From Actinomadura oligospora ATCC 43269 (lineage in GTDB: Bacteria; Actinomycetota; Actinomycetes; Streptosporangiales; Streptosporangiaceae), in contig NZ_JADG01000021.1 in NCBI RefSeq assembly GCF_000518265.1, positions 87,433 to 151,432 of the forward strand: DNA of 64,000 nt, in the 5' to 3' direction. The position numbers and the translations under genes are program-made. Below the pieces are notes generated by a model. That model was not told the origin of the DNA. It searched no databases and worked only from the letters and a program-made list of their open reading frames with translations. Shown here one piece after another: positions 56,646-64,000 of this stretch (positions within the stretch are counted from its first letter, which is position 1; every line of letters begins with the position of its first letter).

Positions 56646-58211
56646 CTAGCCTCGCTCCGCGCGGTGCGTGTGCGCGTGGGCCCCGGGCCTGCCGCCACGT
56701 CCCCGCGCGCGGCCACGCCCCCCGCCTTGATCACGCCCGTGCTCGGCGGGCGGCCCGCACCACCGCTCCAGCGCCTCGCGGATCTCGGCGGCGCGGTGTT
56801 CCGGGACGGCCTCGTCCGTCGCCCAGGCGATGTACCCGTCGGGCCGGACGAGCACGGTCGAGCGCGTCGGACCGCCCGCCGGGACGCAGTGCACGCGGCC
56901 CGGCCAGTGCCGGTCCGCCAGGTAGGTGACCGCCGGGTCGTTCGTGGCGACGACCAGCACGAACCGGCCGTCCCGCAAAGCCTCGTAAAGGTGCCCGCCG
57001 CCCGCGAGCCGCACGTCCGGGGCGCGCCGCCCCGTCAGCCGGTGCGCGCCTCGCGGCGCGTGGTAGGAGATGTCGATCCCGGACACCCGGCCCGCCAGCC
57101 GCCGCGCCACCGGCGGCGTCCGCGTCGCCGCCCCCAGCAGGAGGTCCCGGCCGAGCCTCGCCGCGCGTCCCTCCAGCAGCAGGCCGCGCAGCAGCGCGCC
57201 GCTGCCCAGCAGCACGGCGCGCCCCACCGGGAACCGCTCCTCGTGGTAGCTGTCGAGCAGCCAGGACGGCGCGTCCCCGCGCAGTTGCGCGACGAGCTTC
57301 CAGCCGAGGTTCGCCGCGTCCTGGAGGCCGGTGTTCATGCCCATGCCGCCGACCGGGGAGTGCACGTGCGCCGCGTCCCCGGCCAGGAACACCCGTCCCA
57401 CCCGGTAACGCGGGGCCTGCCGCTCGTCGCTGCGGAACCGCGACATCCAGCGGACCTCGCCCATCCCGAGGTCGCTGCCCAGGACGCGCCGGAGGATCAT
57501 GCGCAGCTCCCCGACGTCCACCGGCTCCGAGTCGGGCGCCTGGTGCTCCCGGTTCCAGCCGATCACCCGGTACCAGCCGTCCCCGAACGGCGCGACGAAC
57601 GCGAGGGCGTCACCGGAGCCCCCGACCGTCAGCGCCTCCTCGGGCGGGTCGGCGAGCCGCACGTCCGCGAGCATCACCGACCGCAGCACCGACTGGCCCG
57701 GGAACGGCAGCCCGACCGCCTCGCGGACCGTGCTGCGCCCGCCGTCCGTGCCGACCACGTACGCGGCCTCGGCCGATTCCTCCCGGCCGTCCTTGCGGTA
57801 CCGGACCTCGGCGGCGTCACCGTCCTGCCGCAGCCCGACGACCTCGGCGCCGCGGATGATCCGCGCGCCCGCGGCGAGTGCCCGCCGCTCCAGCACCCGC
57901 TCGGTCTCGAACTGCGGCGTGATCAGGACGAACGGGTACCGGCCCGGCAGCGCCGACAGGTCGAGCCGGGACCCTCCGGGCACCCTGACCGACCCGACCC
58001 GCCGTCCCGTCTCCAGCAGCTCGTCCGCGACGCCGCGGATGTGCAGCGTCTCCAGCGTCCGAGCGTGGACGGCGAACGCCCGCGTCAGGTTCGGGACGTC
58101 CGCACGGCGCTCCAGCACCGTGCAGTCCACCCCGGCGGCGGCCAGGTCCCCGGCCAGCAGCAGCCCGGCCGGTCCTGCCCCCACGATCACGACGTTGTCG
58201 GTGCCCGTCAT
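56646..58211 (-). CDS. FAD-dependent aromatic hydroxylase (PgaE/RdmE/MhpA-like)
   Basis: This 521-residue flavoprotein monooxygenase has an N-terminal VIVGAGPAGLLLAGDLAAAGV, ERRADVPNLTRAFAVHARTLE, the DG motif VVGTDGGRSTVREAVGLPFPG and the GD motif VFLAGDAAHVHSPVGGMGMNTGLQDAANLGWKL. A thioredoxin-like C-terminal domain (GRFVLVVATNDPAV to RSTVLVRPDGYIAWA) follows, as in polyketide and 3-(3-hydroxyphenyl)propionate hydroxylases. A His/Arg/Gly-rich tail is added. Relatives act in aromatic degradation, polyketide tailoring or rifamycin-type inactivation; no biosynthetic neighbours are present here. Confidence 0.87.
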   Translation of the reverse strand: MTGTDNVVIVGAGPAGLLLAGDLAAAGVDCTVLERRADVPNLTRAFAVHARTLETLHIRGVADELLETGRRVGSVRVPGGSRLDLSALPGRYPFVLITPQFETERVLERRALAAGARIIRGAEVVGLRQDGDAAEVRYRKDGREESAEAAYVVGTDGGRSTVREAVGLPFPGQSVLRSVMLADVRLADPPEEALTVGGSGDALAFVAPFGDGWYRVIGWNREHQAPDSEPVDVGELRMILRRVLGSDLGMGEVRWMSRFRSDERQAPRYRVGRVFLAGDAAHVHSPVGGMGMNTGLQDAANLGWKLVAQLRGDAPSWLLDSYHEERFPVGRAVLLGSGALLRGLLLEGRAARLGRDLLLGAATRTPPVARRLAGRVSGIDISYHAPRGAHRLTGRRAPDVRLAGGGHLYEALRDGRFVLVVATNDPAVTYLADRHWPGRVHCVPAGGPTRSTVLVRPDGYIAWATDEAVPEHRAAEIREALERWCGPPAEHGRDQGGGRGRARGRGGRPGAHAHTHRAERG

Positions 58212-58328
58212 GGCGGCACCCCTCTCCAGCGGAGTCCGGTGCCCGGGACCCTTCCCCGGATCGCGCCGGTCTCACCGCCGCCGGGGCATGCCAGACCACC
58301 CCTTGACCACTCGCGGCCGCGAAGCAGA

Positions 58329-58362
58329 GGTCCGCCGCAGCCCGGCCGGGCTCCGGCGGACC
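58329..58362. terminator. Long hairpin downstream of MurA-like gene
   Basis: A 17-bp stem with one mismatch (arms GGTCCGCCGCAGCCCGG and CCGGGCTCCGGCGGACC) has essentially no loop. A second, shorter hairpin (CCTCGCCT/AGGCGAGG, 58443-58468) sits directly after the MurA-like stop. Confidence 0.6.
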
Positions 58363-58469
58363 AGAACACACGTTCCAGCAGGGCTCGAATCAGCCCAGAC
58401 CGGCACAGATCACGCCCACATGCCTCAGATCACGCAAGAGCGCCTCGCCTCATGTCCCGAAGGCGAGGA

Positions 58470-59777
58470 TCACACCTCGCGGGCGCGCAGGTTCAGGCCG
58501 AGGGCCCGGAACTGCTCTACGGGGTGGTGGTAGCCGCGCTCGATGTGGTGGACGCCGCGCAGCGTGGACGGCCCCTCGGCGACGGCGGCCGCGAGCACGG
58601 CCGAGAACCCGGCCCGGATGTCCGGCATGGTCACGTCGCCGCCGCGCAGCTTCGTCACACCCCGCACGACCGCCGAGTGCAGCGCGGCCGTGTCGTGGTA
58701 CCGGCAGGCGGGACCGCCGAGGCAGGTGTCGTAGACCTCGATCTCCGCGCCCATGCTCTGCAGCGCCGGGACGTAGGCCAGCCGGTTCTCGTACACCGTC
58801 TCGTGCAGCACCGACATGCCGTCCGCCTGGGTGAACAGCACCATCAGCGGGGTCTGCCAGTCGGTCGCGAACCCGGGGTGGGTGTCGGTCTGGACGGCCG
58901 CCGCGCGCAGCCCCTCCGGCGCCGACGCCATGATCCACTCGTCGGTGATCTCGAACCGGGCGCCCATCCGGTCCAGCGTGGTGATCGCGGTGACCAGGCG
59001 GTCCTGCGGGCAGCCGTGCACCCGCACCTCACCGCCGGTGACCAGGCCCGCGACCAGGTACGAGAACGCCTCGATCCGGTCCCCGGCCAGCCGGGTGCGC
59101 GCGCCGTTCAGCCGCGACACCCCCTCGACCACGATCCGCCGGTCCGGCGCGAACGAGATCCGCGCGCCCATCCGCTGCAGGAACAGCGCCAGCTCGATGA
59201 TCTCCGGCTCGGTCGCCGCGTTGCGGATCACCGTCTTGCCCTGCGCCCGGACGGCCGCCAGCAGCACCGTCTCGGTCGCGCCGACGCTCGGGTAGGGCAG
59301 CGTGATCCGGGTGCCGACCAGGCGGCTCGCGCGGGCGTGGATGCCGTCCTCGGCGATCTCCACCTCCGCGCCGAACGCGCGCAGCGCGTCCACGTGGAAG
59401 TCCACCGGACGGCGGCCGATCGGGTCGCCGCCGACCAGCGGGACGAACGCCTCCCCGGCCAGGTGCAGCAGCGGCCCCAGCATCAGGATCGGAATCCGGT
59501 TCAGCCCGGTGAACGCCTTCGGGACGTTCGGCTCGGCGACCGGTCCCGGAACGATCGTGATCTCCCCGTCGGAGCGCTCGACGCGCATCCCGAGGTGCTC
59601 CAGCATCGCGCCGGTGATGCCGACCTCGCCGACGTCGGGCGCGTTGGTGATGGTGCTGGGCCCCTCTCCCAGCATCGCCGCGACCATGTGCTTACTGACC
59701 GCGTTCTTGGCCCCTCGCACGGTGACGTCGCCGCGCAGCGGCCCGGACGGCTCGATCTCCCACACCTTGTCACTCAC
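58470..59777 (-). CDS. UDP-N-acetylglucosamine 1-carboxyvinyltransferase (MurA-like, Asp in place of catalytic Cys)
   Basis: This 435-residue EPT-family enzyme transfers enolpyruvate to UDP-GlcNAc in the first committed step of peptidoglycan synthesis. It shows the two-fold EPSP-synthase-like pattern: VTVRGAKNAVSKHMVAAML with the catalytic Lys, PSVGATETVLLAAVRAQG, EIIELALFLQRMGA, LAGDRIEAFSYLVAGLVTGG and DIRAGFSAVLAAAVAEG. The loop normally containing Cys115 reads VGGDPIGRRPVDFHVDAL, with Asp at the Cys position as in mycobacterial MurA, which is naturally fosfomycin-insensitive. Divergence in this loop (DPIGRRP) suggests it may be a second MurA copy or a specialised paralogue. Confidence 0.85.
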   Translation of the reverse strand: MSDKVWEIEPSGPLRGDVTVRGAKNAVSKHMVAAMLGEGPSTITNAPDVGEVGITGAMLEHLGMRVERSDGEITIVPGPVAEPNVPKAFTGLNRIPILMLGPLLHLAGEAFVPLVGGDPIGRRPVDFHVDALRAFGAEVEIAEDGIHARASRLVGTRITLPYPSVGATETVLLAAVRAQGKTVIRNAATEPEIIELALFLQRMGARISFAPDRRIVVEGVSRLNGARTRLAGDRIEAFSYLVAGLVTGGEVRVHGCPQDRLVTAITTLDRMGARFEITDEWIMASAPEGLRAAAVQTDTHPGFATDWQTPLMVLFTQADGMSVLHETVYENRLAYVPALQSMGAEIEVYDTCLGGPACRYHDTAALHSAVVRGVTKLRGGDVTMPDIRAGFSAVLAAAVAEGPSTLRGVHHIERGYHHPVEQFRALGLNLRAREV

Positions 59778-59849
59778 CCGAGCAGCCTATGACCGTGCCG
59801 CGAAGGGACCAACCCGGCGTCCCGGGCGCGGTCGGCTACCGTCGGCCGT

Positions 59850-60371
59850 ATGGATCATGGTTCCCCCACCCTCCGTCCCGTCCGGGAAGACGATCTTCCG
59901 TTCCTGGAGTCCTTCTTCAGCGACCCGCACGTCGCGGGCGACTTCGCCTGGCACGGCCACACCGACGCGCGGCGCTGGGCACGGCGCTGGCACGAGAACG
60001 GCCTGATCAGCGACGACAGCAGCGTCCTGCTGGTGGCGGGCGGCGAGGACCGGCTCGGGTTCGTCGCCTGGCACAAGGTGATCGCCAACCCCCTCACGCA
60101 CTACTACAACTTCGGCATCGGCCTGCACCCCGACCACCGCGGCAAGGGCGTCGGGACGGAGGCCCAGCGGCTCCTCATCCGCTACCTGTTCGCCTACACC
60201 CGGACCCACCGGCTCGAGGCGGACACCGAGCTGGAGAACATCGCCGAGCAGCGCACGCTGGAGAAGCTCGGCCTCACCCGCGAGGGGATCATCCGCGAGG
60301 TCGCCTTCCGGGACGGCGCGTGGCGCGACGGAGTCCGCTACTCCATCCTCAGCACCGACCCCCGGCCCTGA
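59850..60371 (+). CDS. GNAT family N-acetyltransferase (RimJ-like)
   Basis: This 173-residue acetyltransferase has LRPVREDDLPFLESFFSDPHVAGDFAW at the start, the acetyl-CoA binding FGIGLHPDHRGKGVGTEAQRLLIRYLF (motif A), and NIAEQRTLEKLGLTREGIIREVAFRDGAWRDGVRYSIL, typical of the RimJ/RimL branch that acetylates N termini or small molecules. It is divergent from the MurA-like gene by 72 bases. Substrate unknown. Confidence 0.88.
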   Translation: MDHGSPTLRPVREDDLPFLESFFSDPHVAGDFAWHGHTDARRWARRWHENGLISDDSSVLLVAGGEDRLGFVAWHKVIANPLTHYYNFGIGLHPDHRGKGVGTEAQRLLIRYLFAYTRTHRLEADTELENIAEQRTLEKLGLTREGIIREVAFRDGAWRDGVRYSILSTDPRP

Positions 60372-60400
60372 CACCGGGCGCGCCCCCGGCCGCCCGAGGC

Positions 60401-61225
60401 TCACGAGCAGCCCTGGAACTCCGGGACGGTATCGACCAGGTTCGTGAGCCCCGACGCCCCGAACCACTTGCGGAGCAGCCGCGGCGCGGTGCCGTCCTGG
60501 TAGAGCCTCGTGATCGCCTTGTTGACCGCCTCACAGCCGTCCACGTCGCCCTTGCGCAGCCCGACGCCGTACGGCTCCTCGGTGAACGGGCGGTTCAGGA
60601 TCCGCACCTTGCCGCCGTTCTGCGCGGCGAACCCGGCGAGCACGAGATCACCCGTGGAGACCGCGTCCAGCGACCCGTCCAGCAGCCTGCCGACGCACGC
60701 CGAGTACGACGGCTCCCGCACCAGCGTCGCGTCGACTCCGAGCCCGCGCACCACCCGGGACGTCGAGACCGAGCCGCTCGCCTCGCACATCCTCCGTCCG
60801 GCCAGCCCCCGGACGTCCCGGATCCGCCGCTCCCCGGTCCGCACCATGATGTCCTGGTGCGCCACGTAGTACGGCCCGGCGAACGTCACCTTCGTCGAGC
60901 GCTCGGCGGTGATCGAGTACGAGGCGAGCACCAGGTCCACCTTGTGCGTGTTCAGCAGCGCCTCCCGGTTCCCGGAGGTGACCGCCGCGAACCGGACGTC
61001 GGACGCCCCGACCCGCTTCCCGATCTCCCCGCCCAGGTCCACCTCGAACCCGCTGAACACCCGGGCGCCCGAGTCCGCCAGGCCGAGCCCCGGCTGGTCC
61101 GCCTTGACCCCCACGACCAGGGTCCGTTTCCCCGCGACCGAGCCGCCCGTCGCCGCGTCCGCGGCACACCCCGTCAACCCCAGAGCGAGCCCCGCCGCGG
61201 CGGCGACCCGTAGGACAGCTTTCAC
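60401..61225 (-). CDS. Amino-acid-type substrate-binding lipoprotein (SBP family 3)
   Basis: This 274-residue lipoprotein has a signal peptide ending in the lipobox LTGC (LALGLTGCAADAAT). The SBP_bac_3 domain follows: TLVVGVKADQPGLGLADSGARVFSGFEVDLGGEIGKRVG, VDLVLASYSITAERSTKVTFAGPYYVAHQDIMVR, YGVGLRKGDVDGCEAVNKAITRLYQDG. Such proteins bind glutamate, glutamine or related polar amino acids. No permease or ATPase genes adjoin it, so it is an orphan binding protein or a sensor. The GTG start at 61225 is set by the signal peptide. Confidence 0.87.
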   Translation of the reverse strand: MKAVLRVAAAAGLALGLTGCAADAATGGSVAGKRTLVVGVKADQPGLGLADSGARVFSGFEVDLGGEIGKRVGASDVRFAAVTSGNREALLNTHKVDLVLASYSITAERSTKVTFAGPYYVAHQDIMVRTGERRIRDVRGLAGRRMCEASGSVSTSRVVRGLGVDATLVREPSYSACVGRLLDGSLDAVSTGDLVLAGFAAQNGGKVRILNRPFTEEPYGVGLRKGDVDGCEAVNKAITRLYQDGTAPRLLRKWFGASGLTNLVDTVPEFQGCS

Positions 61226-61370
61226 GCCTAACGAATAACCGCGGGACACGTCCACCAGATGAACACTGGGCGAGATGCACGGGTTGGTGACGGAAACTCC
61301 CCATCGCCGGACGCCACGCCGATACGATCGCCGACACGGACGGTCCACGACGGGGAATCGAGGTTGGAGC

Positions 61371-62168
61371 ATGCCGGCGGAGTGGGCGCCCCAGGGCATC
61401 GACACGAGCAGGCCCAGCGTCGCGCGCGTGTACGACGTCGCCCTCGGCGGCAAGGACAACTTCGCGGTCGACCGGGCCGTCGCGCAGCGCCTCCAGGACG
61501 GCCTCCCCGAGATCATGAGCATGGCCCGGGTCAACCGCGCCACACTCGGACGCGCCGTCCGGCTCATGGCCGAACGCGGCGTCCGGCAGTTCCTCGACCT
61601 CGGCGCGGGACTCCCCTCGGCGGACAACACCCACCAGGTCGCCCAGCGCGTCGCCGCGGCCTCCCGCGTCGTCTACGTCGACAAGGACCCGATCGTCCTC
61701 GCGCACGGCCGCGCCCTGCTCGCCGACGACGACCGCACCGCCGTGATCACCGCGGACCTGCGGGACCCGGAGACCGTCCTGGGCCACCCGGAGGTCGCCC
61801 GCCTGATCGACTTCTCGCAGCCCGTCGGCGTGCTCTTCGTCGCGATCCTGCACCACCTGCACGACGACGAGGACCCCAAGGGCATCGTGGACGCCTACAT
61901 GTCCGCCGTGCCGTCCGGGAGCCACCTGTTCGTCTCCCACTTCTGCGACTTCGGCCCGCTCTCGCAGGAGCTCCAGCGCCGCTTCCTCGAGCTCCTGGGC
62001 ACCGGCCGCTTCCGCACCTCCAAGGAGATCACCGCCTTCTTCGACGGCTACGAACTCCTGCCGCCCGGCGTCGTCCCGAACCCGCAGTGGCACCCCGACG
62101 AGCCTCCGCCCGCCGACCTGTCCCTCGCCCAGCGGATGCACTACGCCGGCATGGCCCGCAAGCCCTGA
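61371..62168 (+). CDS. DUF574/PF04672 SAM-dependent methyltransferase
   Basis: This 265-residue protein matches the 'S-adenosyl methyltransferase' family greatly expanded in filamentous actinomycetes: IDTSRPSVARVYDVALGGKDNFAVDRAVAQRL, MARVNRATLGRAVRLMAERGVRQFLDLGAGLPSADNTHQVAQ, VVYVDKDPIVLAHGRALL, FVAILHHLHDDEDPKGIVDAYMSAVPSGSHLFVSHF. SAM binds at DLGAGLPS and DKDP. Substrates of this family are not established. ATG 61371 follows GAGGTTGGAGC. It may be monocistronic. Confidence 0.9.
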   Translation: MPAEWAPQGIDTSRPSVARVYDVALGGKDNFAVDRAVAQRLQDGLPEIMSMARVNRATLGRAVRLMAERGVRQFLDLGAGLPSADNTHQVAQRVAAASRVVYVDKDPIVLAHGRALLADDDRTAVITADLRDPETVLGHPEVARLIDFSQPVGVLFVAILHHLHDDEDPKGIVDAYMSAVPSGSHLFVSHFCDFGPLSQELQRRFLELLGTGRFRTSKEITAFFDGYELLPPGVVPNPQWHPDEPPPADLSLAQRMHYAGMARKP

Positions 62169-62186
62169 CCAGACCCCGGCCCCTGC

Positions 62187-62852
62187 TCAGCCGCGCGCCG
62201 GAGGACGACTCCGCGCCGCGATCTCCGCGAGTTCCCCGGAAGTCAGCGCCGGAACATCGCTCGGATTCGCCGCCCCGGGACGCAGCCCGTCCAGGTAGAA
62301 CCTCAGACACCGCCGCCACGCCCCCGGCACGACCTCCATGCTCTCCCCGATCACCCGGGACATCCCGAGCACGAGCAGCGCCACGTCCGACGCCTCGAAG
62401 TCAGGACGGAGCGCACCCGCGTCCCGGGCCCGCTCGATGACCCGTCCCAGGTCCCGCATCCCACGGCCGCACGCCTCCTCCATGCCGCTCGCCGCCGTGA
62501 ACCCCGCCGCCAACGCCTCGTTCAGCCCACGATCCTCGGCCTGAAGCGCGAACAGCCCCTCCATGAACACCACGAACCCGTTCCATGGGTCCGGGTCGGC
62601 CAGGGCCTCGGCGGCCACGCGGTCCAGGCCGGTGAGCCGGTCCCGGAAAACCGCGTCGACCAGTTCCTCCCGTGTGGGGAAGTGGTTGTACAGCGTCCCG
62701 ATGCTGACCCCTGCCTCACGGGCGACGTCCTCGAGGGGCGCGGCCAGCCCACGCCGGGCGAACACCTTCGCCGCGGCCGTCACCAGCTTGTCGCGGTTAC
62801 GCCTGGCGTCCGCGCGCAGCGGCCGGGATCCGATGGCGGTCACGCCCGCCAT
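62187..62852 (-). CDS. TetR family transcriptional regulator
   Basis: This 221-residue repressor has HTH region RRNRDKLVTAAAKVFARRGLAAPLEDVAREAGVSIGTLYNHFPTREELVDAVF and a SbtR-like C-terminal domain. It is divergent from an SDR gene across a 90-base gap containing two copies of a TGAGG-N4-CCTCA palindrome, so it likely represses both itself and the SDR. The inducer is unknown. Confidence 0.9.
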   Translation of the reverse strand: MAGVTAIGSRPLRADARRNRDKLVTAAAKVFARRGLAAPLEDVAREAGVSIGTLYNHFPTREELVDAVFRDRLTGLDRVAAEALADPDPWNGFVVFMEGLFALQAEDRGLNEALAAGFTAASGMEEACGRGMRDLGRVIERARDAGALRPDFEASDVALLVLGMSRVIGESMEVVPGAWRRCLRFYLDGLRPGAANPSDVPALTSGELAEIAARSRPPARG

Positions 62853-62862
62853 TGTACGAACC

Positions 62863-62920
62863 TGAGGACATCCTCAACTTTGTGCCAGCGTGCCACTCAA
62901 CTTGAGGAATGCCTCAAGTT
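62863..62920. promoter_or_regulatory. Two TetR operators with common TGAGG-N4-CCTCA core
   Basis: Site 1 is TGAGGACATCCTCA (62863-62876). Site 2 has 9-bp arms AACTTGAGG and CCTCAAGTT around AATG (62899-62920). Their centres are 40 bases apart, one near the regulator start and one near the SDR start. Confidence 0.75.
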
Positions 62921-62942
62921 CTGCCACCGGAAGGGATCGCCC

Positions 62943-63680
62943 ATGTCCGAACGCGCCACCGGAACAGCCGTGATCCTCGGAGCCGGTCCGGGGCTGGGCA
63001 TGTCGATGGCCCACCGCCTGGGACGCGAGGGCCATCCCATCGCCCTCGTGTCCCGCACCGGAAGCCGCCACGCCGCCTACCTGGCCGAGCTCGCCGACGC
63101 GGGCGTCACAGCGGCGTCCTTCCCCACCGACGTCCGCGACGCCGCCCGCCTCCGGAGCACCCTGACGGCCATCGCCGCATGGCAGGGCCCCGTGGACGTC
63201 CTGTACTACGGCCCCGGCGCGGTCGACGATCCCAACGCGTTGCCCCGCCCGATCACCGAGACGTCCGGCGCGGACGTCAGCGAGGCCATGCGATTCGTCT
63301 ATCCGGCCGTGGAGGCCGTCCAGGCCGTACTTCCCGGCATGCGGGGGCGCCGTTCAGGGACGCTGCTGTTCGCCGGCGGCCTGAGCTCCGTCATCCCACT
63401 GCCACCGCTGGGCGCCCACGCCCTCTCGTCCGCGGCGCTCCGGAACTACGCCATCACGCTCAACGCAGCCCTCGCACCGGACGGCGTCTACGCGGCCACT
63501 CTCACGATCGGTGGCGTGGTCGAACGCGGCGACATCCACCGCCACATCACCGCCCACCCCGACCGCTACGGCAACCTGGCGGCCCAAACCCTGAACCCGG
63601 ACGTGATCGCGGACGAAGCCTGGTCCATGACCCTCAAACGCAACCGCGCCGAAACCATCTTCAACGCCCTCACCACCTGA
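62943..63680 (+). CDS. Short-chain dehydrogenase/reductase
   Basis: This 245-residue oxidoreductase has the cofactor motif VILGAGPGLGMSMAHRLGREGHPIALVSRTGSR (GxGxGLG) and DVRD, then a central LYYGPG in place of the usual NAG. LFAGGLSSVIP follows, and HALSSAALRNYAITL sits where YxxxK is expected. The catalytic Tyr-Lys pair is therefore not obvious (S/A at those positions), so activity may be atypical. It starts with ATG 62943 preceded by GGAAGGG. It is divergent from, and probably repressed by, the adjacent TetR. Confidence 0.83.
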   Translation: MSERATGTAVILGAGPGLGMSMAHRLGREGHPIALVSRTGSRHAAYLAELADAGVTAASFPTDVRDAARLRSTLTAIAAWQGPVDVLYYGPGAVDDPNALPRPITETSGADVSEAMRFVYPAVEAVQAVLPGMRGRRSGTLLFAGGLSSVIPLPPLGAHALSSAALRNYAITLNAALAPDGVYAATLTIGGVVERGDIHRHITAHPDRYGNLAAQTLNPDVIADEAWSMTLKRNRAETIFNALTT

Positions 63681-63701
63681 GAAAAGAACCCAAACAAAAA
63701 A

Positions 63702-63769
63702 GGGCCCCGCCACAAGTGGCGGGGCCCATAAAAAAAGTAGCGAGGCCCCGCCATTTCTGGCGGGGCCTC
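63702..63769 (-). terminator. Tandem terminators of the rRNA operon
   Basis: Two 12-bp perfect stems, GAGGCCCCGCCA/TGGCGGGGCCTC (63742-63769) and GGGCCCCGCCAC/GTGGCGGGGCCC (63702-63727), each have a poly-T run just downstream when read on the minus strand. They end the rRNA transcript. The SDR stop lies on the other side, so the second hairpin may serve it too. Confidence 0.88.
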
Positions 63770-63781
63770 ACCCAATATATG

Positions 63782-63898
63782 TCCGGCGGCGTCCTACTCT
63801 CCCACACAGTCTCCCATGCAGTACCATCGGCGCTGAGGGGCTTAACTACCGGGTTCGGGATGGGACCGGGTGTTTCCCCCTCGCCATAACCACCGAAC
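63782..63898 (-). rRNA. rrf: 5S ribosomal RNA
   Basis: Read on the minus strand the gene starts GTTCGGTGGTTATGGCGAGG, contains CCCGGTCCCATCCCGAACCC and GCATGGGAGACTGTGTGGGAG, and ends in GTAGGACGCCGCCGGA. This is the conserved 5S rRNA of actinobacteria at about 117 nucleotides, with complementary 5' and 3' ends. It is the last gene of an rRNA operon whose 23S and 16S genes lie beyond the right edge. Confidence 0.96.
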
Positions 63899-64000
63899 GA
63901 TCAACGCACAACCCTGAAACACCGGGTTGGCAAGTCTCGTTCGAGCCGTCAAAGCTCGGATATTCACTTTATAGCGGTTCAACCAGGATTGTTTTCTGGG
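63899..64000 (-). other. 23S-5S internal spacer of the rRNA operon (partial)
   Basis: These 102 bases upstream of the 5S gene show no 23S 3'-end signature, so they are the transcribed spacer. A small hairpin, AACCCGG/CCGGGTT type, is at about 63911-63930. The 23S gene begins outside the window. Confidence 0.7.

Noticed and set aside
56646..58211. Part of a polyketide biosynthetic cluster because of the PgaE-like hydroxylase
   Set aside because: No ketosynthase, acyl carrier protein, cyclase or glycosyltransferase gene is in the neighbourhood.

Overview
The window is chromosomal DNA from a high-GC, filamentous-type actinomycete, plausibly of the Actinomadura/Streptosporangiales group. The reasons are strong G/C at third codon positions, many GTG starts, leaderless-type promoters, pairs of DesK/NarL-type two-component systems, and actinobacteria-restricted families (DUF5302, the DUF574-type SAM methyltransferase, TIGR03086). 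The genus is an inference. A 5S rRNA on the minus strand closes the right end, so an rRNA operon continues beyond it. The left edge cuts the first codons of thrS.

Layout. 1-3.4 kb: thrS start, a sugar-porter MFS transporter and a DesK-type histidine kinase. 3.4-11.1 kb: an accessory-looking stretch with a Cys-rich protein, a decayed lower-GC segment, an MMPL exporter with its own kinase/regulator pair, and a flavin monooxygenase divergent from its TetR. 11.1-19.4 kb: a lone NarL-type regulator, a quinone oxidoreductase/SDR pair divergent from an acyl-CoA dehydrogenase/TetR pair, a secreted CocE-like hydrolase, a ThrE-type exporter and a DUF5519 protein.

19.4-31.1 kb is the centrepiece: a tightly overlapping ten-gene minus-strand operon with a divergent LysR regulator. 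It encodes every step from (3-hydroxy)kynurenine through 3-hydroxyanthranilate, aminocarboxymuconate semialdehyde, aminomuconate and oxalocrotonate to pyruvate and acetyl-CoA. It also contains an unexplained type B carboxylesterase. A formamidase-like hydrolase lies just past the LysR gene. Tryptophan dioxygenase and kynurenine monooxygenase are not in the window.

31.2-36.5 kb: a two-component system divergent from an ABC/FtsX-type exporter, with a near-perfect palindrome between them and a 56-residue membrane protein at the end. 36.6-41.1 kb: a DUF4253 protein, a secreted M15-like metallopeptidase, a 45-nt tandem repeat and a PP2C/anti-sigma-type phosphatase. 41.3-49.1 kb: an oligopeptide ABC importer operon divergent from an M20 dipeptidase. 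49.1-54.0 kb: small conserved actinobacterial genes. 54-63.7 kb: two small secreted proteins, a secreted serine hydrolase lacking the usual Tyr motif, an aromatic hydroxylase-like flavoprotein, a MurA paralogue with Asp at the catalytic Cys position, an acetyltransferase, an amino-acid-type binding lipoprotein, a methyltransferase, and a TetR/SDR pair with two operators. The window ends with tandem terminators and the 5S rRNA gene.

All assignments come from reading sequence motifs; no searches were run.
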